Shown here: piece after piece, positions 10,798 to 23,572 of the stretch | How the letters are laid out: the number at the start of each line of letters is the position of its first letter | How positions within the stretch are numbered: position 1 is the stretch's first letter | Source: Sequoia sempervirens | Lineage: Eukaryota > Streptophyta > Pinopsida > Cupressales > Cupressaceae | DNA length: 64,000 nucleotides | Direction: 5' to 3' | Assembly (NCBI GenBank): GCA_007258455.2 | Contig: VDFB02321319.1 | Coordinates: 246,570 to 310,569 of the forward strand | Made by a program: the position numbers and the translations under genes | The notes under the pieces: generated by a model | What the model saw: only the letters and a program-made list of their open reading frames with translations | Told to the model about the DNA's origin: nothing | Databases searched by the model: none

Positions 10798-12565
10798 CAT
10801 ATGGCAAGAGGATCCTCAATGCCTTAAAACAGAATGCAACTAAAGGTAACTCTAACCAAGAATGTGTCCAAGATGGACGAACATATGGTCAGAGGATCTC
10901 AAAGCGTGCTGAAAGGTAACTCTAACCAAGAATGTGTCCAAGATGGACGAACATATGGTCAGAGGATCACTACCACTACAAGTGCTGAAAGCAAACTCAA
11001 CACCAAGTATGTGCTACCCAATCCAATACGGCAATGAGGCGACCATATGGCGGAGATATAAGAAATACAATGCAACTTCAGAATGTAAGATAAGCATTAC
11101 AAAACATGATATAGCAAGATTAAGGGAAATGCTGACAGTACTACTGTGCAGCTTACAATGAGCAATAGAATGCCTGCAAGATCAAGGAATTAGAGCTCTT
11201 CAAATTGCTGCAATAACAAAGATGTTTTTCATAAGGCCTTTTAAACTTCCTATCGCTAATCCAAGAAGAAAAAATGCAGATTTCTCAAATCTGATCTGAC
11301 AGACCAGCAACATGAATATCATAACCAGCAACACAGATCCCTATCAATATGCTCATAACTCTCTCATTTCACACCCAAATGATCTCAAATCTGTTGCAAT
11401 GATTTACCATGAATGATGAGACCAAGATGCAATCATGAAACCACCCTTAAATCCCTTGTAATTTTTAAACACGATGCCCAATGCTTTGAAAAGGGGTGGC
11501 CAAGCTAGAAGGGGCGATTTGCTCTTAAAAATCAAGTTTATCAAATTAAAATCTGCAAATAATCTCAAAGGGGCGCCCTAGCATGGAGAATAGAATGGTG
11601 CAATACCCAGAATGATGATATTTTTATTTTCAAAGATATGAATGAAAACTACAAACTGCTAAGATATCAGCAACTCCAGAAAATGACATGAAAATGCAAA
11701 CACCAAATCTCCAAATGACAGAACAACACTACAATGCAATACTCACTACAAAATACACTCAACTATCACTAACTCATCACTAGTTGTTGTGTTGCAAGCA
11801 AGAAGCAATGCCCAAGCTAGAAGGCCTTCATTCCTCGAAGCGATCCAATACCATTCTGACAGAGTAACATTACTGTAGACAAAAGATAATCCAAATGAGA
11901 ACCAATGGCTTCCTTTTATAATTTCCAGAGGACCCTTCTAGAAACCCTAATCTTCTTTTTTGAACCAAACCCTAATCCTCCAATAGGTGGCGTCCCACTT
12001 TCCCAAGCAAAACTGACTTTTAATATCAACTTTATCTCCTCCTTGAAGTTGGCGTCCAATTTATGCTTGGATTAAACTTTCTTTATAAGAAATATAATTA
12101 ATTTCCTTCAATGAAGCGCCCACCCAAAAAGAACATCTTTTAAAACAACTTAAAGTGATGTAACTAGGCCAAGGGGGGGTCAATCTTAAAATATAACATT
12201 AAAACATGACTTAATTAAAATAATTCGAACTTATCTCTCCAATTGTGCCCCAAAGCCAAAAAATGAGTAAGCCAACTGATCAGTCTGAAGTAGAAAGCCA
12301 ACCGTGCCGAAACCAACAGGACCACTGCCAGAAATAGAATTTACTAAAAATAGTAAATTCCAGAAAGTGCTCGAAATACCAGGAAAATTACATCACCGCG
12401 AAGCCCACCGAAAACCCAGAAGGAATCCATAGTTTAATCACCAATTCACGAGCAACAACAACCTCCACACAAGAAACCCTAATCAAACTGTCCGAGTAGC
12501 CTACGGGTCTCTAGAATAGGCCAACGGTCATCTGAGGAGATCATGCTCGAGAAGGGGACATTACA
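10798..12565 (-). mobile_element. 3' LTR of the chromovirus (family F)
   Basis: It is nearly identical to 17566-19332 over about 1,768 bp. Most differences lie in the first 200 bp, which suggests a fairly recent insertion. It lacks the 136 bp that correspond to 17430-17565, so its outer end is deleted and fused to the partial LTR on the left. It contains a 70-bp tandem duplication (units at 10845 and 10915) and a TATAAAAG box on - at 11913-11920. Small frames such as 10834-11161 are chance ORFs of the LTR. Confidence 0.85.
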
Positions 12566-15345
12566 GTCCGCCCTCCCCAGGATTGCTTGTCCTCAAGCAA
12601 TCGCAAACCAGGATGCTGCAGAATCTCATCATTCTCCCAAGTCGCATCCTCCATAGGCAGGTTCTTCCACTTCACCAAGTATTCTCAGATGGTTCTTTTT
12701 CTCAAGGAACGCTCTTTGGAATCAAGAATTTCTTCTGGAATCAAAACTAACTGCCCTTCTTCATCCAAAGGTGGCAACTGTGATGAAGCAATAACATTGT
12801 GTCCAAGCGCCTTCTTGAAGCGAGACACGTGGAAGACATTGTGCACTTTGCTACTTGAAGGTAGCTCCAACTCATAAGCTACTGCTCCCACCTTTCTAAT
12901 AACCTTGAACGGCCCATAGAAGCGAGGTTTGAGCTTTTCAGCTCCACTCTTCTTGAGGGTAGACTGTCTGTAGGGCTATAGTCGGAGATAAACCATATCT
13001 CCAACCTCAAAAGAGCGCTCAACACGTCGCTGATCAGCATACATCTTCTGCTGATTCTATACAATCTGAAGATTGTTTTTCAATGATTTCATGATATCTT
13101 GACTCTGCTGTAGCAAATCCTTGGCTTGAGGGGCTTTGCTATCACCAAACACCAAATCAGCAAAGCTAGGAGCTTCATAACCATAAAGAGCCAAGAAAGG
13201 TGACATCCTTATTGACATGTGAAAGGAAGAATTATAACAGTACTCGCCTATGTGAAGCCACTTCACCCATGCTCTTTGCTGCTCCGAAACTTAGTTTCTC
13301 AAATAGCCTTCCAACCACTTGTTCACTATTTCAGTTTGTCCGTCTGTTTGGGGGTGATAACTAGTGCTTGGAGTAAGCATTGTACCACTCATTCTAAATA
13401 CCTCTTGCCAAAAAATGCTTAGGAACTTGCTGTCCCTATCACTCACAATGTTTTTTGGCAACCCATGTAATCTAAACACCTCATGAAAAAACAGATCTGC
13501 AACTTGGGCTGCTGAAAAAGAGCTGGTAATGGCGAAGAAGTGAGCAAATTTTGTTAGTCTATCTACTACAACATAGATACAGTCCTTCCCTTGGACCTTG
13601 GGCAACCCCGTGATGAAGTCCATCGATATGCTTTCCCATTTTTTATTGGGAATAGGGAGAGGTTGCAGCAGACCAGCAGGTAAAGTATGCTCATTCTTGT
13701 TAATTTGACAAGTGGGACACTCCTGAATGTAGCGTTGAACTTCACCTTTCAGCCTTTTCCAAGAGAATCTTTCCCGAATCTGCCTATATGTCTTGAAGAA
13801 CCCTTGATGACCAGCAAGCGGAATGTCATGAAATGTCAACAAAATCTTCTTTTTGAGCTTAGAATCAGCCACCAAAAAGATTCTACCCTTGTAGTGTATC
13901 AGCCCTTCAACCACCTTGTACCTTTCGTCATGGAAAGTACCCTCAATGATGCTGGTTGCAAACTGATTTTTGGCATAATCAGCAAGCAACATGTCCTTCC
14001 AATCAGCAGTAAGCTCACACAAGAAGCTCAAATGGGGTCTCCTAGATAGAGCATCAGCCACAATGTTGTTTTTTCTCTTGACATACTCAATGTCAAAATC
14101 GTAAGCTTGAAGCTTACTCACCCACTTTTGTTTCCTTTCGTTCAGATCCTTCTGATGCATGAAGTGCTTGAGACTATTGTGATCAGTCTTGACCACAAAC
14201 TTGTTTCCCACCAAATACTGTCTGAACTTAGCTAATGCATGCATAATGGTAAGCATTTCCTTGTCATAAATGGAGTAGGTTCTTTCAACACCTCTTAGCT
14301 TTCTACTCTCAAACACAATGGGATGTTTGTCTTGCATCAAAACAGCCCCAACCCCTTCACCGGATGCATCACACTGTAGCTCGAAAGGCTTGGAGAAATC
14401 CGGAATAGCCAAAACCGGACAAGAGCTCATGATCCTCTTAAACTTATCAAAAGTAGTTTGAGCCTTTTCTGACCAACAAAAAGCCCCTTTTTTCGTGAGG
14501 TCAGTAAGAGGAGCGGCATTCTGTGAGTAGCCTTTCACAAATCTTCTGTAAAATCCACAAAGGCCCAAGAACCCTTTCAATTGAGTCAAGTTCTCAGGAG
14601 GTGGCCAATCAACAATGCGCCTTGATCTTTTCAGGATCAACCATCACTCCCTCAGCACTGATTATGTGACCAAGGTAAAGTAACTTCATTCCAAATTCAC
14701 ATTTGGATTCTTTGGCAAACAGGCTCTCAGATTCTAGGATGCTAAGCACTTCCTCCAAGTGCTTGAGATGTTCTTCCCATGTCTTGCTGAAGATCAGGAT
14801 GTCATCAAAAAATATCAATACAAACTTCCTCAACTGCTTCTGAAAAACTCTGTTCATACAAGACTGGAAGGTAGCAGGAGCATTAGTCAACCCAAATGGC
14901 ATGACTAAAAACTCGAAGTGGCCATAGTGACATCGAAAAGTTGTATTCTCAACATCAGATCCTCTCATCCAATCTGGTAGTAACCCGATCTCAAATCGAT
15001 CTTTGAAAAAAACTTGGCTCCATGTAACTCATCAATGAGCTCATTTATCCTCGGAATGGGGTATCGGTTTTTGATGGTGCTTTGATTCAAAGCACGATAA
15101 TCCACACACATGCGGATGGTACCATCCTTCTTCTTCACAAGAACAACTGCTGAAGCGAAAAGACTCTTGCTTGGACGAATGAAGCCCATCTCCAAGAGTT
15201 CCTTAATGTTCTTCTCAATCTCATCTTTCTGCTTCTTAGGATACCGATATGGAGTTGTAATAACTGGCTTAGCCCCTTCCTTGAGCTCTATGACATGTTC
15301 CGAACCCCGTTCAGGAGGTGGTCCAGGAGGTAAATCGGCAAACAC
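12566..15345 (-). pseudogene. pol of the family F chromovirus (RT, RNase H, integrase, chromodomain)
   Basis: Reading on -, RT is 15345-14609 ([49 protein letters not shown]), with two frameshifts near 14965 and 14640. RNase H follows at about 14460-14050 ([24 protein letters not shown]). Integrase (about 13830-13290) keeps the zinc finger (H...GHQGF, CPTCQ) and the DDE block ([24 protein letters not shown]). The C-terminal region carries a chromodomain (EYLVKWKNLP...ATWE) at about 12690-12590, after an in-frame stop. The end GGGGAGGGCGGAC next to the LTR (12566-12580) is the polypurine tract. The chromodomain places the element among plant chromoviruses. Frameshifts and stops make it inactive. 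Confidence 0.9.
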
Positions 15346-15369
15346 TGTACTCTTCTTGGTGAGTAGAGA

Positions 15370-17391
15370 CTAAATATCTGGAGGATAGTCCCTCTTTGTT
15401 TCAACCGGACCAGCTGGAAGAACCATACATTCCGCAGCCCACTCAACTTGGTCTTGATGAATTAGCCTTGCCATTCTCTTGAATGACACAATCCGAGGAC
15501 CACCATTTGACATTCCTCTTAACACCACCTTCTTCCCTTCAGATTGAAATTTGAGCTCCATGGTTTGTAGATTTAAGGAGATCTCTCCAAGTGATCGCAG
15601 CCACTGAATACCTAGGACGGCATCCGTATCTCCAAAGCTTACCACATAGAAGTCATCCTTGACTTCATAATTGCCCAATTGCATGGACATGTTTGAAATC
15701 TTCTTGGTACAAGAAATGTGGAACCCATCGGCAACCATAACTCTGAAGCCTTCAAAATCTTCTATTTGCAGCCCCTTCTTTGCCACCACAACTTCGTCAA
15801 TGAAGTTATGCGTTGCTCCAATGTCAATCAAAGCAACTATTCGCTGCCCCTTAATCATCCCAGGAACTTTGAAGGATTCATTTTTTTGAAAGCTCGAAAG
15901 TTGAGCCAACGTACCTCCACTTCCTCTTTCATCTTTGGACTCTTTTGGAGCTCTTTCCGCTTCGCTGTCCTCAAAATCAGACTGCTGATCTGAAAAATCA
16001 GAATTACTTTCTTTAGCTGGATAGTATTCAATTTGATTAAATTTGACTCCTTTTGGGCAAACATGATCTTGGGACCATTTTTCTCTACACCGGAAACATA
16101 ACCCCTTTCTTCTGAGTTCGTTAAGTGTCTCAGGATCCAATCTTGTGACATGAGGTTTATGCTGTTTGAACTCCTTATGATGAGGTCTTTAATGAGGTCT
16201 TTTCCCTTTATCCCCTTTGTGAAATGATGGCTTGGATTGGAACTTTGCTTTAGGAGCAGCCCACTCCATGTTTCTTGCCTTCTTCATTGCCTTCTATAGG
16301 GAGGGTGGATCAAAGGCTTTAATCCAACCCTTGAGTGGTTCCATCAATCCTTCACTGAAAAGGATCACCAACCGCCTCTCCGTGATTCCAATGACTATTA
16401 CTGAGAGTCTCTGAAACTCAGCTATGTAGGCATCAACTGTGCCATACTACTTCAACTGTGCCAATTCTCTAAAATGCACTTCTGGATCTTTCTTCTTGAA
16501 TCTTTCTAAGAGTCTAGTGGTGAACTCATCATAGGTGGTGATAGACCGATGACCCAAAGTGACTAGGCCATGGTACCACCATTCATGTGACACCCCATCT
16601 AGGTGCAACGTAGTGAACTTAATCGCCTCCTCTTCTGCCATGGGTCTAAGAGCTAGATAGTTATCTAGCTTCTGTATCCAAGCTCGAGCTGAACTATTAT
16701 CACTCCCGTCATAGTGTGGAAGTATAACCTTGTTGATAGCTTGATACAAGTCCCCTTGAACTGCTGTTCTTCTTTGCTCATAATGCCTCCCTTGTCCTTT
16801 ATTCTTTCGTTTATGATCCATAAAATCATTATAAGACATGTCCATCTTGATTTCATTAGGGAGAGAATCATACTCCGCACGGCCAAGTCTCAACTGTTCC
16901 ACAAATGAAGCATTTTCTTCAGGATCAGGTTGAGGGTTTACTGGTGCTAAGAAGGTGGGTTTGAATGGCCTGGAAGAAATGTAAGTGCTATTTGAAGCAG
17001 GCTGAGCAGCATGTCCATTATGCTAGTTGGAGGCACTGTGTTCTCCATTGTGCCCTGAATTGTTCTGTGGATGAGGATTCTGACCCATTTTCCCCATCAT
17101 GAGAGATACCATATCCATTAAAGCATCCATCTTTCTCTCGAATTTCTTGCCCGGACTCATCGATCTCTCTCTTCCCTTCCCACTATCATCTCTGTTGCTG
17201 GTAAACCTCTCGTTACCCCCTGCTGACCTCTCACCTTCTACCATATCTGTCTCTTGAGAAGACTCCCAATGAGCCCTCAAAACCTCTAATGTTGTCTGAC
17301 CTTCTGGAACCTGGTAGAGCTGAAACTGATTTGCAACCTTCTTGTCTTCCCTTGCTAAGTATCTCTTTTCTCTATCACTCATAGACGGTTT
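15370..17391 (-). pseudogene. gag-protease of the family F chromovirus
   Basis: The frame starts at ATG 17382 (MSDREKRYLAREDKK), 34 bases after the primer site. It is kept through 15370, broken only by stops near 17020, 16444, 16294 and 16192. The capsid core (WIQKLDNYLALRPM, YDEFTTRLLERFKKKDPE) lies at 16690-16450. The zinc knuckle CFRCREKWSQDHVC is near 16090, and an acidic linker follows. The protease active site reads LIDIGATHNFID (about 15840-15800); the usual DSG is DIG. The protein would package element RNA. Frame kept over 2 kb with few stops fits a recent insertion. Confidence 0.88.
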
Positions 17392-17415
17392 GTTTCACAG
17401 GATGGCAGGATGTGT

Positions 17416-17428
17416 GGCTCTGATACCA
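17416..17428 (-). promoter_or_regulatory. Primer binding site of the chromovirus
   Basis: On - it reads TGGTATCAGAGCC, one base from the end of the 5' LTR (17430). This is the initiator tRNA-Met type and fixes element orientation and the LTR boundary. Confidence 0.92.
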
Positions 17429-17429
17429 C

Positions 17430-19332
17430 TGAAATATTCCGAGCCAATTTTTTCAATTTTTCAACTCAACAACAAGAATCCGTTAGGGTGAGTTAAATCA
17501 AATCAGCGGTTACAAATAACTTGTTGCCAAGAATGCGCACTCAATCTCAACAAGAGAGAGGCTGTCATAAGGCAAGAGGATCGTCAGTGCCTTAAAACAA
17601 AATACAACTAAAGGTAACTGTAACCAAGAATGTGTCCAAGATGGACAAACATATGGTCAGAAGATCTCAAAGCGTGCTGAAAGGTAACTCTAACCAAGAA
17701 TGTGTCCAAGATGGACAAACATATGGTCAAAGGATCACTACCACTACAAGTGTTGAAAGCAAACTCAACACCAAGTATGTGCTACCCAATCCAATACGGA
17801 AATGAGGCGACCATATGGCGGAGATATAAGAAATACAATGCAACTTCAGAATGTAAGATAAGCATTACAAAACATGATATAGCAAGATTAAGGGAAATGC
17901 TGACAGTACTACTGTGCAGCTTACAATGAGCAATAGAATGCCTGCAAGATCAAGGAATTAGAGCTCTTCAAATTGCTGCAATAACAAAGATGTTTTTCAT
18001 AAGGCCTTTTAAACTTCCTATCGCTAATCCAAGAAGAAAAAATGCAGATTTCTCAAATCTGATCTGACAGACCAGCAACATGAATATCATAACCAGCAAC
18101 ACAGATCCCTATCAATATGCTCATAACTCTCTCATTTCTCACCCAAATGATCTCAAATCTGTTGCAATGATTTACCATGAATGATGAGACCAAGATGCAA
18201 TCATGAAACCACCCTTAAATCCCTTGTAATTTTTAAACACGATGCCCAATGCTTTGAAAAGGGGTGGCCAAGCTAGAAGGGGCGATTTGCTCTTAAAAAT
18301 CAAGTTTATCAAATTAAAATCTGCAAATAATCTCAAAGGGGCGCCCTAGCATGGAGAATAGAATGGTGCAATACCCAGAATGATGCTATTTTTATTTTCA
18401 AAGATATGAATGAAAACTACAAACTGCTAAGATATCAGCAACTCCAGAAAATGACATGAAAATGCAAACAACAAATCTCCAAATGACAGAACAACACTAC
18501 AATGCAATACTCACTACAAAATACACTCAACTATCACTAACTCATCACTAGTTGTTGTGTTGCAAGCAAGAAGCAATGCCCAAGCTAGGAGGCCTTCATT
18601 CCTCGAAGCGATCCAATACCATTCTGACAGAGTAACATTACTGTAGACAAAAGATAATCCAAATGAGAACCAATGGCTTCCTTTTATAATTTCCAGAGGA
18701 CCCTTCTAGAAACCCTAATCTTCTTTTTTGAACCAAACCCTAATCCTCCAATAGGTGGCGTCCCACTTTCCCAAGCAAAACTGACTTTTAATATCAACTT
18801 TATCTCCTCCTTGAAGTTGGCGTCCAATTTATGCTTGGATTAAACTTTCTTTATAAGAAATATAATTAATTTCCTTCAATGAAGCGCCCACCCAAAAAGA
18901 ACATCTTTTAAAACAACTTAAAGTGATGTAGCTAGGCCAAGGGGGGGTCAATCTTAAAATATAACATTAAAACATGACTTAATTAAAATAATTCGAACTT
19001 ATCTCTCCAATTGTGCCCCAAAGCCAAAAATGAGTAAGCCAACTGATCAGTCTGAAGTAGAAAGCCAACCGTGCCGAAACCAACAGGTCCACTACCAGAA
19101 ATAGAATTTACTAAAAATAGTAAATTCCAGAAAGTGCTCGGAATACCAGGAAAATTACATCACCGCGAAGCCCACCGAAAACCCAGAAGGAATCCACAAT
19201 TTAATCACCAATTCACGAGCAACAGCAACCTCCACACAAGAAACCCTAATCAAACTGTCTGAGTAGCCTACGCGTCTCCAGAATAGGCCAACGGTCATCT
19301 GAGGAGATCATGCTCGAGAAGGGGACATCACA
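17430..19332 (-). mobile_element. 5' LTR of the chromovirus (family F)
   Basis: 1,903 bp. On + it starts TGAAATATTCC and ends GGGGACATCACA, so on - it is TG...CA with TGTGATGTCCCC at the start. It has the 70-bp tandem duplication (17613, 17683), the TATAAAAG box on - (18681-18688) and a GGGCGCCC site near 18342. The short frames 17702-17929 and 19071-19262 are not genes. Confidence 0.9.
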
Positions 19333-20448
19333 CTGTACTTGTCTATGTTCTCAATTTCCGTTTACTCTCATAGTACGTTGCAATCACCCCAGTGAGTAAA
19401 CAATTTTTTCAAAAAAAAATATCATGACAATCTAGTGCCCAAATAATAGATGAATCTAGGAGGTACCCAAACCACTAACAGCAACATCACGGAACCAGTA
19501 TGGGAATGGAGGCCTACAAGGCTATACCTGGTAACATAGATTAACACTCACTGTTTTCAAAATCTCTTGACTACCTCTCTTCTCTCCACTTGGGCATACT
19601 TATCATTTTCTCTCAACAATTTCCTTCAACTTATTCCTACTCTTTGTTTTCCCAAAAGGATAAATTCTTCATTTGGTTTTATATATTTATAATAAGTGAT
19701 TTGTGTGCAAATGTTGGTTGTTTCTTAATTCTTCTTAATAGCTTTCTACATTGTTCAATGTGCTCTTGGTGGCACACACCAATTTCTTTCAACCTAAATA
19801 CACCAGCACCACATGTTCAAAGAAAAACCAGTAGAATGTATTCTATTTTGTTAGCAATATTAACCAAGTGCAAAATCTAAACAATGTGCAATACCTGGCT
19901 AGCTAGGGGAGTCCAACTCTAATCAATATATATAAGGCATAGATTGTAATAAGGAACTCTCAAAAATAAATTATAATTTCAAGCATATAGTCTTGTGAGA
20001 ACTATCCTTATTACCATAAACTCTTGTCCAAAAAGGATGTTCAATCATACGAGGTAATTTAGAACTAAGAAAAATGCCTACTGCCTCTAATGATAAACAA
20101 GATCTTCAAAATGCCTTTAACAACATGCAAGAAAAGGAAAGAAAATAGTTTCAACCTAGTTTACATTAACAACATTCTAGTGAAAAAACAATATGACTTT
20201 TGTAATCAAATCATCCATTAAGTTTGTTCAAATGTTAAATGATAGGAATATTGTTCTTAGTGTGCATACTATTCAAGGTGATCTTGACCATGTTGGTTGT
20301 TTTTAATTCCCAACCAGATTCTCGCAAGTAATCTATGGAATTTCCAATTCCAATGATCAATAACTTGGAGGGATTAGCCAACAACTAGTAGAAAGTTGGA
20401 TAAAACTTTCCCTCTTCACTTTGGGCTTTGCAAAACTCGGGAGGGTGC
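19333..20448. other. No gene seen; flank of the chromovirus insertion
   Basis: This is AT-rich sequence with no coding signal I trust. It may be the U5 or flank of the LTR that carried the ORF at 20449-23572, because TGTTGGTTG...AATTC boxes at 19712 and 20291 resemble the G LTR end. Neither is convincing. Confidence 0.4.
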
Positions 20449-23400
20449 TCATATTTTGTAATGTGGTGGTGGAGATGGTGGTGGAGGTGCTTGCTGTTGT
20501 GGTTGCTGCTGTTGGACTTGTGACTGCTGCAATTGCAATTGTTGCACTTGTAACTCCAATTGAGCTATCTTTTCCTTATCTTTAATATACTTGTTTAAGA
20601 GATCCTAATACTTCTTCAAAGCCTGATTGTACTACTCCTATAGTGACTTAGTTGTTGCTTTACCAAAATGAGCAACATTTACAACCAATGTGGCTGCCTC
20701 TACTGCAGAAGTATCAGAAACTCTCTTTATGACTAGCCCTCCTGTTAAGTCCCCAGCAGGCTCAACTACAGTTGGCTTATTTGGCTTATTTGTGGTGGAG
20801 GTGCTTGTTGTTGTGGTTGCTGCTGTTGGACTTGTGACTGCTGCGATTGCAATTGTTGCACTTGTAACTCCAATTGAGCTATCTTTTCCTTATCTTTAAT
20901 ATACTTGTTTAAGAGATCCTAATACTTCTTCAAAGCCTGATTGTACTACTCCTATAGTGACTCAGTTGTTGCTTTACTAAAATGAGCAACATTTACAACC
21001 AATGTGGCTGCCTCTACTGCAGAAGTATCAGAAACTCTCTTTATGACTAGCCCTCCTATTAAGTCCCCAGCAGGCTCAACTGCAATTGGCTTATTTGTAT
21101 TTGGGGCTAAGGCCCAAATTGCCAATGTGTCCAATTTGGGGTTGAATGCAGATCCAGACAGTGCAGCCAATGCCTCATCCTCAGATGAGAAGACCTGTGT
21201 ATTATGCTTCTTGATTGTATCAAGGGCAATAGTTGATGCTATGTCCCATTCAGGAAACAAGAGAATGCCACTTTCTCTTACTAGTTTCCTTCCTTCCTCA
21301 GGAGTCATCTCTCTTTTCTTGATCTTCATCTAAACTATAAACCTGTCAGACACTTCTTTTCTTGGCTGCTCTGGGAACTTATTCATCTCCTCATTCAACC
21401 TTCTTTCAAATTTATCCCTACTACATCTCCACACAAATTCTTTGAAAACCCCACTCTTCACAAAAGTGTCATCATCCATGAATTTGGTACGTGCCTCCTT
21501 CCTGATATCATCAATGTTGTCCCTACCTCCTAGAATTGCTTGAGTGACCTTATTCACTGAAGGTGGAAATTCATCATCTCTCCAAGAAGAGCGAATTTGT
21601 TGCATAATATCATCCCCTGTTACTATGACTTCATCATCAGGGTCTAGTGGGTAGTCAACCAATTTTTCCTCCTCAACTCTCCTCTTCGATGAAGACTCCC
21701 TTGAGGGTGAGTCCAACTCAATGACATTTTGTGCAAGGGAAGGAGGTGTCTATCACACTAGTGTTGAAGATCTTGATTCCATTGAAGGGGAGGGAGAAGC
21801 TCTTATTTGATCCTTCAACACTATTGCCTTTGGTCTCCTTGTGAACACATAGGGCCCATTTGGAGATTAATATGTGGGCTTCTTTTCCATTACAGGAGCC
21901 TTTCCTTTATCTTTCTCTTGAGTTTTAGGTGCCTCTCCAACAATTTTATCAAAATTTTACAAAATAGCTTGAATTCTAAAAACTAGATCATCTACATCCA
22001 CAATTGTTCCCTTAAATGAGGGATCTATTTTCTTCTTTGCTTCCTCAAATTTTCTGAAAGCTATCCATTTAACTTTTCCGGTTTGCACTTCATTCTCATC
22101 CAAAATATTCCTTATCACATCTTCTAAATAATCAATACCATGATAGAATTTGGACCTTCTGATTTTAGTCCTCAAATCATTTATGAAGCCCTTCAGATCA
22201 AAGTTCCTGGCTCTTGATGGTCTCATCCTATAAAGCTTGAATTTATCAAAAATCTATTTCCAACCATCCATATTCATGGAAAAATCTGAAAATATAGTAA
22301 GGAATGGAAAGAAAGAGCCCTTCCTTTGATTAGCCAAGTGGGCTTCCTCGAAATGTGATAATTGCCACATCACCTCTAAGAATCCAACCCTCAAAGGCAC
22401 ATACTTTGGCAAAACATGAGGTGATACAGAGCTTCCATACACCCTCAATATAGTGCAATTAGAATGAGCAATAACATCTCCCCAATTATGACCAATTCCT
22501 AGCTCTGGTTTTCTCTCTGCTGGCCTCAAGAAGTCATGGAGCTCAGTTGATATCCTAGGTATTTGACCCTTCAAAAAATACATGAGTTTTGCAGCAAAGA
22601 GTTTTGCAGCAAAGAGATTTGCAAAGGTCACATAACTAGACTATTGATAGTGCACATCCAGCAAGTGTATCCACATTTGCACTGGGAGGTCCTTAGTGTT
22701 TTCATCCTTAGGTTTAATCTGCAACCAGGGCCTAACTTCTCCTTTCTCTAGAATAGGAATATGTGGCAAAGGAGTGAGTACCACCAAAATTGTACTCCCA
22801 ACTCTCCCTTCTTCACATTTACCAATCCCTTGTGGATGGCATCTGATAAATATGATGCACAATCAAACTCATCATTTACCATGAGATTTTAAATATCCAT
22901 TGCCATGAACATAAATGCAATGGGCATATTTTCCAATGGTGCAAACCCTAGGACTTGACACAATGAGCGATATGTTTTTGAGAAATATCCTTTGAAACTA
23001 TCTACCTGAAAAGCTTCCTACTCAACAAGAGATATTCTTACAATTTTACAATGGGGATCCTTAACCTTGATTTTGGTAGGAGCATGGCTCTATAGGTACC
23101 TTTGTTTTTCTCATATTGCTTCTTGAAATATGCAAGGTCAATGGGTTTGCTTTGCAGTAGGGTTAAGTTGAAAAAATTTTGCAATTGAATCTTTGTCCAG
23201 CATGACCATAACCCCACCCATTCTAGTTCTGACAACCTTGACTGACTCATCATAATTAGATGCCATGGCCTTCAATAAATCAAGATCTAGAAAAACATTT
23301 GGGGAAACCAGTTTTCCTAGGTTGATCCTCCATACATTGCATGTGGGAACTGAGGCATTCCTTTTTCCATACCAATATTCGAACAACTCCCATCCAGACA

Positions 23401-23572
23401 GGGGTAATTCCACATCTTTGACCCCACAAAACCTATCAATGAAGCCCTTGTCTACCCCAAGGCCTTGCACCTTAACCTTTTTTGTTGTCAAACTAGGAAA
23501 TTGAGCTAACATATCATCATGTAAGGCTCGTCTTGTGGTTGAGGCAAATGATTGTGATCGTGGTGGTGACAT
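20449..23572 (-). pseudogene. Diverged ORF-L relative, frameshifted
   Basis: It starts at ATG 23572 (MSPPRSQSFASTTRR). The first 150 codons hold GVMVMLDKDSIAKFFQLNP, which parallels IVCSLKPQDIERCFDIP of ORF-L. From 22862 down to about 20950 one frame is kept with stops. TILRVYGSSVSPHVLP and VGFLEVMWQL (near 22440-22360) match the IRVYG...LP...FMEFLRQL block of ORF-L at the same relative place. The C-terminal part has a coiled coil and ends in a Gln/Pro-rich tail (QQQQPQQQAPPPP), stopping at TGA 20449. A 314-bp tandem duplication (20481-20794 and 20795-21108) shifts the frame near the C-terminus. Function is unknown; it is not an intact gene. Confidence 0.6.
20481..21108 (-). repeat. 314-bp direct tandem duplication
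   Basis: The two units start with GTGGAGGTGC at 20481 and 20795 and differ at few positions. The length is not a multiple of three, so the duplication breaks the C-terminal coding frame it lies in. Confidence 0.85.

Noticed and set aside
10834..11161. Short frames repeated at 17702-17929
   Set aside because: They are conserved only because the two LTRs of the chromovirus are nearly identical.
20690..21333. Frames on + starting MAASTAEVSETLF, present twice
   Set aside because: They are antisense to the ORF-L relative and doubled by the 314-bp duplication.
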